Of a stretch of DNA of 10,822 nucleotides, positions 1 to 5,921 are shown piece after piece (the first letter of the stretch is position 1; every line of letters starts with the position of its first letter). This stretch comes from Candidatus Dormiibacterota bacterium. GTDB lineage: Bacteria > Chloroflexota > Dormibacteria > Dormibacterales > Dormibacteraceae. The notes beneath the pieces were generated by a model, which worked only from the letters and a program-made list of their open reading frames with translations, was not told the DNA's origin and ran no database searches. Location of the stretch: positions 12,141 through 22,962 of the forward strand of contig PLYD01000226.1 in NCBI GenBank assembly GCA_003151665.1, written 5' to 3'. A program made the position numbers and the translations under genes.

Positions 1-746
1 CCCGTCATGTTGAAGGTCTTGGACAGCGAGTGGAACTCGAGCCCGACCTCCTTGGCGCCGTCGATCTCGAACAGGCTGAGCGGGCGGTAGCCGTCGAAAC
101 AGATCTCCGAATACGGAGCGTCGTGGCACAGCACGATATCGTGCCGACGGCAGAACTCGACGGCCCTCTCGAGGAACTCGCGGCCCGCGACCGCCGCAGT
201 TGGATTGTTCGGATAGTTGAGCCACATCAATCTCGCGCGCTCAGCAACCTCATCCGGAATCGCGTCGAGGTCGGGGAGCCAATGGTTGGCCGCGGTCAAC
301 GGCATCACGTATGGGTCGCCGCCGGCCATGATCGCGCCGGTCGCGTACGGCGTGTAGCCCGGATCCGGGGCCAGCACGACGTCGCCTGGATCGACGAGCG
401 CCAGCGGCGCATGGCTGATTCCATCCTTCGAGCCGAGCGTCGGCAGGATCTCAGTGGCGGGGTCCAGGCTCACGTCGAAGCGCTGGCGGTACCAGCCCGC
501 AATCGACTCGCGGAGCTCAGCGAGCCCGAAGTAGGACGGGTATCTGTGGTTTGCAGGGTCCGCCGCAGCCTCCTGCAGCACGCTCACGATGCGCTGAGGC
601 GTGGGCAGGTCGGGGTCGCCGATGCCCAGCGAGATCACGTCGACGCCCGCCTGCTTCTTCTGCTGGACCTTGCGGTCGATCTCGGCGAACAGATAGGGCG
701 GTATGCGGCCCAGGCGTTGCGCGCCGGCGCCGGCGGTCTTGCTCAA
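1..746 (-). CDS. dapL: LL-diaminopimelate aminotransferase (DapL-like), C-terminal part beyond the left edge
   Basis: This is a PLP-dependent class I/II aminotransferase. DapL converts tetrahydrodipicolinate directly to LL-diaminopimelate, using glutamate, for lysine and peptidoglycan synthesis in the cytoplasm. About 249 N-terminal residues are present. In order they show PPYLFAEID, the LGIGDPDLPTP substrate-loop motif, YPSYFG, NYPNNPT, HDAPYSEICFDGY and SLSKTFNMTG, whose lysine (about residue 243) should bind PLP. The PPYLF...GIGDPDLP start and HDxxYSEI are typical of the DapL branch, but a related aspartate-type aminotransferase is not excluded. I chose the TTG start at 746 because a GGAGG lies 7 nt upstream and the protein then begins where the family usually does. 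An in-frame ATG at 800 would add 18 residues (begins MASTISVARYP) and has an AGAGGG upstream. The gene is divergent from the glycosyltransferase gene at 801. Confidence 0.8.
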   Translation of the reverse strand, partial: MSKTAGAGAQRLGRIPPYLFAEIDRKVQQKKQAGVDVISLGIGDPDLPTPQRIVSVLQEAAADPANHRYPSYFGLAELRESIAGWYRQRFDVSLDPATEILPTLGSKDGISHAPLALVDPGDVVLAPDPGYTPYATGAIMAGGDPYVMPLTAANHWLPDLDAIPDEVAERARLMWLNYPNNPTAAVAGREFLERAVEFCRRHDIVLCHDAPYSEICFDGYRPLSLFEIDGAKEVGLEFHSLSKTFNMT

Positions 747-821
747 ATCAAATCCTCCAAGTAACTGAGGATAACGGGCGACGGAAATGGTCGAGGCCAT
801 TTGCTACCCTCTACTCCCCCC
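747..821. promoter_or_regulatory. Possible divergent promoter region between dapL and the glycosyltransferase operon
   Basis: If dapL starts at TTG 746 and the plus-strand gene at GTG 822, this is the only stretch that could hold promoters for both arms. On the minus strand TATCCT (773 to 768) resembles a -10 box, with a weak TCGACC 15 nt upstream as a poor -35. On the plus strand TGCTACCCT (802-810) fits an extended -10 (TGnTAnnnT), which would start RNA only a few bases before GTG 822. These are eye matches to short consensus sequences. If the alternative starts (ATG 800, TTG 801) are used, the region is coding and the reading fails. Confidence 0.25.
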
Positions 822-1808
822 GTGAACCCTCCCTTGCCCAGCGTCTCGGTAGTCGTTCCCGCATACAGAAGCGCACTATCGCTGCCGGACCTGGTGCGGC
901 AGCTCGAGCCGGTGCTCGAGGGTGCGGCATCCGAGTTCGAGCTGATCCTGGTCGACGACGGCAGCAGCGACGGCACCTGGCAGGTGATCGAGAACCTCGC
1001 CCAGGACCACGCTTGGGTCAAGGGCGTGCGCCTGATGCGGAATTACGGCCAGCACAACGCGCTTCTCTGCGGTATTCGCCGGGCCCGTTACGAGTTCACC
1101 ATCACGCTTGACGACGACCTGCAGCACCCGCCTGAAGAGATCCCCAAGCTGCTCGGGCGTCTGGGCCCGGACATGGATGTCGTCTACGGGACGCCTGAGG
1201 TGGAGCAACACGGGCTATGGCGCGATGTCGCCACCCAGGTAACGAAGTTCGCCCTTCAGTCTGCGATGGGCGCGCCGATAGCGCGCAAGGCCGGCGCGTT
1301 CAGGGCGTTTCGGACCCAGCTCAGGGAAGCGTTCGCCACCTACGACGCGCCGTACGTAAGCGTTGATGTGCTTCTCACCTGGGCGACGACCCGCTTCGAC
1401 GCGATCAAGGTTCGCCACCAGCCGCGCGCGGTGGGAATCTCCAACTACACCTTCAAGAAGTTGGTCGTGCATGCCCTCAACATGCTCACTGGGTTCAGCA
1501 CCTGGCCCTTGCGACTCGCCAGCTTGACCGGCTTTTTCTTCACGCTGGTCGGCACCGTTGCGCTGTTTTACGTTCTGGGCCGCTTCCTGGTCTCGGGCGG
1601 CAGCGTGCCTGGCTTCCCGTTCCTTGCCTCGATGATCGCTATCTTCTCGGGCGCGCAACTATTTGCTCTCGGCATCATGGGGGAGTACCTGGGCCGGATG
1701 CACGCACGTTCAATGCAGCAACCCACGTACGCGGTACGAGCCATCGCCGAAAAGCGCGCGATCTCTCGCATCGAGGACGAACCGCTGGTTCGGCGGCAGC
1801 GCACATGA
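801..1808 (+). CDS. ArnC-like family 2 polyprenyl-phosphate glycosyltransferase
   Basis: This is a GT2 enzyme of the ArnC/GtrB/DPM1 type, which moves a sugar from a nucleotide carrier to undecaprenyl phosphate on the cytoplasmic membrane face. The 335-residue product has the GT-A start SVSVVVPAYR, VDDGSSDG (51-58), RNYGQHNALLCGI (80-92), LDDDLQHPPEE (103-113, the metal-binding acidic motif) and two C-terminal membrane helices at about 238-264 and 270-293, then GEYLGRMH (294-301). RNYGQH, the two helices and GEYLGR all resemble ArnC, which handles a 4-amino-4-deoxypentose, so an aminosugar donor is plausible. The start is uncertain: TTG 801 has a GAGG 4 nt upstream, and GTG 822 gives a more usual length but has no visible ribosome site. 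It is the first gene of a five-gene operon and its stop overlaps the next ATG (ATGA, 1805-1808). Sugar identity is inference. Confidence 0.85.
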   Translation: MLPSTPPVNPPLPSVSVVVPAYRSALSLPDLVRQLEPVLEGAASEFELILVDDGSSDGTWQVIENLAQDHAWVKGVRLMRNYGQHNALLCGIRRARYEFTITLDDDLQHPPEEIPKLLGRLGPDMDVVYGTPEVEQHGLWRDVATQVTKFALQSAMGAPIARKAGAFRAFRTQLREAFATYDAPYVSVDVLLTWATTRFDAIKVRHQPRAVGISNYTFKKLVVHALNMLTGFSTWPLRLASLTGFFFTLVGTVALFYVLGRFLVSGGSVPGFPFLASMIAIFSGAQLFALGIMGEYLGRMHARSMQQPTYAVRAIAEKRAISRIEDEPLVRRQRT

Positions 1809-2428
1809 TCTCCGAAGCGGTCGTCCTCAGCGGCATCGAGCCCGAGGACATTCCACAGATCGTCGAGTGGCGCAACAGGCCCGACATCAGCGACTCGTTC
1901 ATTGAGTACGAGCCGCTCACCAACGATGCCCAGCTGCGCTTCCTGACCCGCCTGGACGAATCAAAGGACCGCAAGCTTTGGCTGATCAATGCCCGCGACC
2001 CGCTCCGACCTCCGCCGTATCCGAAGGCCGTCCGTCCCACTCCCGACGCGATCCCTGTGGGAACCATCGGGCTGAAGGAGATCGATCTTCGCAACCGCCG
2101 CTGCGAGCTCGCGTCGATGTTCATCGCCGAGCTCGAGTACAGGAACTTCCAGGTCGCATTCGATGCGGAGTGGCTGGTGCTCGATTACTGCTTCAACCAT
2201 CTCGGCATGCACAAGGTGGTGGCATGGGTCCCCGCATACAACACCGATGTCGCCAAGCTCCACCTGGTGATGGGCTGGAAGAAGGAGGGAGTCTTGCGGG
2301 AGCATGTGTTCAAGAAGGGTCGGTTCGAAGACGTCACCCTGCTCGCTATCTTCAGCCACGAGTTCGCCGCGAGGTTCCGCAATAGGCTAAAGCAGGCCGG
2401 CGCGACACAACAGGTCGAGAGCCCGTGA
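1805..2428 (+). CDS. GNAT-family N-acyltransferase, probably acting on an aminosugar
   Basis: The 207-residue product has the RimJ/RimL-like GNAT layout: an EWRNRPDI motif near the N terminus (21-28), similar to PseH-type nucleotide-aminosugar acetyltransferases; a central strand IPVGTIGLKEID (83-94); and the C-terminal half with HLGMHKVVAWV (132-142), N146 and LVMGWKKEGVLREHVFKKG (154-172). In most GNATs the turn that holds the CoA pyrophosphate reads R/QxxGxG/A. Here the matching stretch RNFQVA (113-118) has no glycine. The gene lies between an ArnC-like transferase and an acyl carrier protein, and WecE is encoded at the other end of the cassette. I infer that it N-acylates a 4-amino-dideoxysugar nucleotide, perhaps from acyl-ACP rather than acetyl-CoA. 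A protein N-acetyltransferase is the alternative. It starts in the ATGA overlap and ends in a GTGA overlap with the next gene, so translation is probably coupled. Confidence 0.82.
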   Translation: MISEAVVLSGIEPEDIPQIVEWRNRPDISDSFIEYEPLTNDAQLRFLTRLDESKDRKLWLINARDPLRPPPYPKAVRPTPDAIPVGTIGLKEIDLRNRRCELASMFIAELEYRNFQVAFDAEWLVLDYCFNHLGMHKVVAWVPAYNTDVAKLHLVMGWKKEGVLREHVFKKGRFEDVTLLAIFSHEFAARFRNRLKQAGATQQVESP

Positions 2429-2730
2429 CGGCCAGCCAGCCTGTGGTCGATGCGGTCAACGGCGCGGTCGACGACCTGAACGAGATACTGGGTCCCGAAG
2501 AACACCTTGGCAAATCGCCCGAGGTGGCACTCATCGGAAAGGATGCTCAGCTCGACTCGCTCGGCCTGGTCAACCTGATCGTTCTTGTCGAGGAGAAGAT
2601 CCAGCAGGCATTTGGCGTGGGCATCACCCTGGTCGACGAGCGAGCCATGTCCCAATCCAAGAGCCCCTTTAGGACCCTGGGCAGCCTGGCCGAGTTCGTC
2701 GAAGAGCAGTTGAACGAACATGGCGGGTGA
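2425..2730 (+). CDS. Acyl carrier protein
   Basis: This small acidic protein (101 residues) has the carrier-protein signature AQLDSLGLVNLIVLVEEKI (41-59). Ser45 in the DSL motif should carry the 4'-phosphopantetheine arm. Helices before and after it fit the four-helix carrier fold, and the C-terminal part FRTLGSLAEFVEEQL (82-96) matches the last helix. It is longer than housekeeping AcpP (about 78 residues) and has a loop VDERAMSQSKSPFRT (70-84) that AcpP lacks. This suggests a dedicated carrier for one substrate. It sits between the GNAT gene and the dehydrogenase and ligase genes, so it most likely holds the acyl group while it is loaded, reduced and transferred. The GTG start overlaps the upstream stop (GTGA). 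The acyl group is not readable from the sequence. Confidence 0.88.
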   Translation: MTASQPVVDAVNGAVDDLNEILGPEEHLGKSPEVALIGKDAQLDSLGLVNLIVLVEEKIQQAFGVGITLVDERAMSQSKSPFRTLGSLAEFVEEQLNEHGG

Positions 2731-3424
2731 GCCTCGGAGGATGGTGGTCACCGGGACCCGCAAGGGCCTCGGCAAGCACCTGGTGGAGTACTACAGCAAG
2801 GCCGGCTGGGAAGTCATAGGCTGCAGCCGCCAGCCAGTCGAGTACACATTCCCTTCCTATCGTCATTACTGCCTCGACGTTGCGGATGAGAACGCGGTCG
2901 AAGAGATGTTTGCCGAGATCGGGCGAGACAACGGACATCTCGACGTGCTCATCAACAATGCAGGTATCGCCTCGATGAACCATGTCCTCCTGACCCCTCT
3001 GTCGACAGTCGCCGACATCTTCAAGACCAACGTGCTCGGCACCTACCTGTTCAGCAGGCAGGCAGCGAGGCTGATGTCCCGGAGGCGCTTCGGACGCATC
3101 GTCAACATGGTCACTGTGGCGACGCCCCTCAAGCTGGAAGGCGAGGCAGCCTATGCCGCGTCGAAGGCAGCTGTCGTCTCGTTGACCGAGATAATGGCCC
3201 GGGAGCTGAGCGACCTGGGCATCACCGTAAACGCTGTCGGCCCCGGACCGCTTGACACCGATCTCACGCGCAAGGTCCGGAAAGAGAAGATCGACAAGCT
3301 GTTGGGACAGCTCGCGATTCACCACCTGGGCGAGATGACTGACGTGACCAACGTGATCGATTTCCTGATCGCGCCCGAGAGCGGAGCGGTCACAGGCCAG
3401 ACTATCTACCTCGGAGGCGCTTGA
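2720..3424 (+). CDS. Short-chain dehydrogenase/reductase, FabG-like
   Basis: This is a classical SDR of 234 residues. It shows the nucleotide-binding TGTRKGLG (11-18, fitting TGxxxGxG), a D-V pair near 53-54, NNAG (79-82), Asn104 in FKTNVLG, and the YxxxK catalytic pair Tyr145/Lys149 in YAASK. The C-terminal GAVTGQTIYLGGA is typical of 3-oxoacyl-ACP reductases (FabG). The usual catalytic serine 13 residues before the tyrosine is Thr132 here. Arg14 in the glycine-rich loop fits NADPH use. Next to a carrier protein and an acyl ligase, reduction of a 3-oxoacyl-ACP to 3-hydroxyacyl-ACP is the likeliest job. Reduction of a keto-sugar is the alternative. The ATG lies 11 bases inside the carrier gene. 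The stop overlaps the next TTG (TTGA). Confidence 0.88.
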   Translation: MAGEPRRMVVTGTRKGLGKHLVEYYSKAGWEVIGCSRQPVEYTFPSYRHYCLDVADENAVEEMFAEIGRDNGHLDVLINNAGIASMNHVLLTPLSTVADIFKTNVLGTYLFSRQAARLMSRRRFGRIVNMVTVATPLKLEGEAAYAASKAAVVSLTEIMARELSDLGITVNAVGPGPLDTDLTRKVRKEKIDKLLGQLAIHHLGEMTDVTNVIDFLIAPESGAVTGQTIYLGGA

Positions 3425-4767
3425 TCTTCGTCGACTTCCTGCACGAGGTGGTCGCCGCCGACATGGAGCGAGAAGCCATCGTTTGGCGCAACAAATCGTT
3501 CAGCTACCGGTGGCTCGATGAGAACTGGGCCCTCTGGAAAGCAAGGTTCGAGTCTGCCGGGTTGGGACACCAGGCGGTCGTCGTCCTCGAAGCCGACTTC
3601 TCGCCTGCCGCGATCGCGGCATTGCTGGCCCTTGTCGAGTGTGGATGCGTCGTGGTTCCGCTTTTGCGCTCGACGCGCGGCGACAAGCAGAAGATTTATC
3701 GGATAGCCCAGGCCGAGCACCGGCTGTCAATCACTGAGGCTGAGGACTGGGAGCTGGAATCGCTACCGAACAAGGCGACTCATGCGCACTACGAGACGCT
3801 TCGCGAAAGGGGCCATCCGGGGCTCGTGCTGTTCAGCTCCGGAACGTCCGGCGAGCCAAAAGCCGCGGTACACGACGTGTTGCCTCTGCTGACCAAGTAC
3901 AGGACTCGTCGCCCAGCCTGGCGCACGGTGACCTTCCTGCTCTTCGATCACATCGGTGGGGTCAACACGATCCTCCACGCCCTTTCGAATGGCGCCACCC
4001 TGATCACCATCGACGACCGCACGCCCGACGGGGTTTGCGCTGCGATCGAGCGGTCGAGAGCCGAGGTCCTCCCCGCCTCACCGACGTTTCTGCGCTTGCT
4101 GCTCCTCAGCCATGCGCAGGATCGTTTCGATTTGAGCAGCATGAGGGTGGTCAACTACGGCACCGAACCGATGTCGGAAATGACCCTTAAACGGCTTCAG
4201 GCAGCTTTCCCCCAGGCTCAGCTGCTGCAGTCCTACGGACTGGCTGAGGTCGGCATCCTGCGATCGAAATCGAAAAGCAACAACTCGATCTGGCTCAAGG
4301 TCGGAGGTGAGGGTGTGGAAACCCGAGTCGTCGATGGCATTCTCCAGATCAAGGCGGCCTCGACAATGCTGGGCTACCTGAACGCCCCAAGCCCCTTCAG
4401 CGACGACGGATGGTTCATCACGGGGGATGCGGTGGAGGTGGACGGAGACTATATGAAGATCCTCGGCCGTCGGTCCGAGCTCATCAACGTCGGCGGCGAG
4501 AAGGTCTATCCCTCGGAGGTCGAGGAGGTGATCGAGGCGATGAGCAACGTGGCCGCCGCCACCGTCTACGGCCAGGCCCATCCTTTGATGGGAAGCATCG
4601 TCTGCGCGAAGGTCGCGCTGGTGGAGCCCGAGGACGAGGTGAAATTCGCCGTCCGATTGAAGCGACATTGCCGCGAGCTCCTGCCGGCCTACCAGGTGCC
4701 GGTGAAGGTCGCCGTAGTTGGACGCGACATGATCGGCGAGCGATTCAAGAAGTTGAGGACCCTTTAA
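3421..4767 (+). CDS. AMP-forming acyl/amino-acid ligase (ANL superfamily), compact
   Basis: The enzyme should activate a carboxylic acid with ATP as an acyl-adenylate and load it on a thiol, here probably the neighbouring carrier protein. ANL core motifs are present in order: FSSGTSGEPK (138-147, the phosphate loop), FDHIGG (175-180), SYGLAE (271-276), TGD (334-336), and GRRSELINVGGEKVYPSEVE (349-368), the hinge and C-terminal-domain signature. The C terminus RFKKLRTL holds Lys443/Lys444, where the family has the catalytic lysine of GKxxR. The usual glycine before it is a phenylalanine. At 448 residues it is shorter than typical acyl-CoA synthetases (500-550), with a compact N-terminal domain and nothing obviously missing from the core. 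The start is TTG 3421, inside the TTGA overlap, with GGAGG 3 nt upstream. The substrate could be a short or branched acid, a hydroxy acid or an amino acid. The stop shares TTAA with wecE. Confidence 0.87.
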   Translation: MIFVDFLHEVVAADMEREAIVWRNKSFSYRWLDENWALWKARFESAGLGHQAVVVLEADFSPAAIAALLALVECGCVVVPLLRSTRGDKQKIYRIAQAEHRLSITEAEDWELESLPNKATHAHYETLRERGHPGLVLFSSGTSGEPKAAVHDVLPLLTKYRTRRPAWRTVTFLLFDHIGGVNTILHALSNGATLITIDDRTPDGVCAAIERSRAEVLPASPTFLRLLLLSHAQDRFDLSSMRVVNYGTEPMSEMTLKRLQAAFPQAQLLQSYGLAEVGILRSKSKSNNSIWLKVGGEGVETRVVDGILQIKAASTMLGYLNAPSPFSDDGWFITGDAVEVDGDYMKILGRRSELINVGGEKVYPSEVEEVIEAMSNVAAATVYGQAHPLMGSIVCAKVALVEPEDEVKFAVRLKRHCRELLPAYQVPVKVAVVGRDMIGERFKKLRTL

Positions 4768-5921
4768 CTCTTGGCCTCAAAGTCGCGGACCGTCTCGATC
4801 ACAAGGTCCTGCTCGGACTCGCTAAGCCGGTTGTAGAAGGGCAAGCGCAGGAGGCGGTCGCTGACGTCTTCGGTCACCGGACACTGGCCCTGCGTGCCTC
4901 CGAAGCGGCGGCCCATCTCCGAAAGATGCAGGGGCAGGTAGTGGAAGACGCTCAGGATGCCCTGGCCCTTGAGCCTGTCCATCAGCCCCTGGCGTGCCTC
5001 GAGACTCGGCATAAGCAGGTAAAACATGTGGTACGGATGCTCGCGGTCGGGGGGCACCACAGGCAAGCGGGCACCGGCTTGATCCGCCCAGTCGGTCAGT
5101 CCTGAGCGGTAGCGCTCCCATATCAGCCGCCTTCTCTCCTGGATCGAAACCCTCGCCTCGAACTGACCCAGAAGCACCGCTGCAAGAAGGTCTGAAGGCA
5201 GGTAGCTGGAGCCGATGTCAGTCCACGTGTACTTGTCGACAAGGCCGCGAAAAAAGCGGCTGCGGTTGGTCCCTTTCTCGCGAATGATCTCGGCCCGCTC
5301 GACGAATCTCGAGTCGTTGATGAGGAGGGCGCCCCCCTCCCCACAGCTGAAGTTCTTGGTTTCGTGAAAGCTCTGCGCTCCCATGCATCCGAACGTGCCC
5401 AATTGCTTGCCACGGTATGTGCCGAACAGTCCGTGTGCGTTGTCTTCGACCACAGCCACTCCAGATGCCCCGGCCACCTCGAGGATGGCCTCCATCTCGC
5501 AGCCGACGCCCGCGTAATGGACAGGGACCGCCGCGCGGGTCCGTTCTGTGATCAGGTGCTCGAACTGCCGCTCGTCGAAGTTGAGGGTGTCAGGCCTGAC
5601 GTCGATGAAGACGGGTTTCGCACCGCGCAGCACGAAGGCGTTTGCGGTCGAAACGAAAGTGAATGCGGGCAAGATCACCTCGTCGCCCGCTTTGATATCG
5701 AGGAGTAACGCCATCATCTCCAGCGCGTGCGTACAGGAGGTCGTCAGCAGCGCCTTGGCGACGCCCAGCTCGGCTTCGAGATATTCGTGGCAGCGCCTCG
5801 TGAAGGTTCCGTCGCCAGAGATCTGGCCGCTGGCGATCGCAGCCTCCAGGTATTCATGCTCGCGACCTTCGAAGCTGGGCTTGTTGAACGGGATCAGCCA
5901 CTCGTGGGCGGTTCTGGTCAC
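4764..5921 (-). CDS. wecE: dTDP-4-amino-4,6-dideoxygalactose transaminase (WecE/RffA)
   Basis: This PLP-dependent DegT/DnrJ/EryC1 sugar aminotransferase converts dTDP-4-keto-6-deoxyglucose to dTDP-Fuc4N with glutamate. The 385-residue product agrees with enterobacterial WecE almost from end to end: IPFNKP (10-15), SGDGTFTRRC (35-44), ALLLDIKAGDEVILPAFTFV (71-90), VPVHYAGVGCEM (132-143), SFHETKN with PLP lysine Lys189, IREKGTNRSRFFRG (213-226), DKYTWTDIGSSY (229-240) and FHYLPLH (326-332). That run is specific to the WecE branch rather than DegT proteins in general. The GTG start at 5921 is set by the GTGA overlap with the miaA stop and a GAGG 8 nt upstream. A longer reading to 6272 only runs through miaA out of frame. 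It is last in the minus-strand operon and converges on the ligase gene. The Fuc4N product is strongly suggested by family, but viosamine-type stereochemistry cannot be fully excluded. Confidence 0.93.
   Translation of the reverse strand: MTRTAHEWLIPFNKPSFEGREHEYLEAAIASGQISGDGTFTRRCHEYLEAELGVAKALLTTSCTHALEMMALLLDIKAGDEVILPAFTFVSTANAFVLRGAKPVFIDVRPDTLNFDERQFEHLITERTRAAVPVHYAGVGCEMEAILEVAGASGVAVVEDNAHGLFGTYRGKQLGTFGCMGAQSFHETKNFSCGEGGALLINDSRFVERAEIIREKGTNRSRFFRGLVDKYTWTDIGSSYLPSDLLAAVLLGQFEARVSIQERRRLIWERYRSGLTDWADQAGARLPVVPPDREHPYHMFYLLMPSLEARQGLMDRLKGQGILSVFHYLPLHLSEMGRRFGGTQGQCPVTEDVSDRLLRLPFYNRLSESEQDLVIETVRDFEAKS

Noticed and set aside
721..738. Repeated gccggc units near the dapL start
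   Set aside because: They encode the Ala-Gly run AGAGA of the N terminus. Short, low-complexity and not repeated elsewhere in the window.
30..764. Long plus-strand open frame of 244 codons at the left edge
   Set aside because: It is antisense to dapL, whose minus-strand translation shows clear aminotransferase motifs. The plus-strand translation is rich in Arg, Ala and Val without a recognisable fold, as expected for the shadow of a high-GC gene.
4410..5105. Plus-strand open frame of 231 codons crossing the convergent junction
   Set aside because: It overlaps the ligase C-terminal domain out of frame and then wecE antisense. Both real genes have full motif sets there.
5244..5260. GC-rich inverted repeat around a run of A (gccgc-gaaaaaa-gcggc), terminator-like
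   Set aside because: It lies within wecE at the conserved RSRFFRG codons, the T run falls in the loop rather than after the stem, and it is too short to stop transcription of its own gene.
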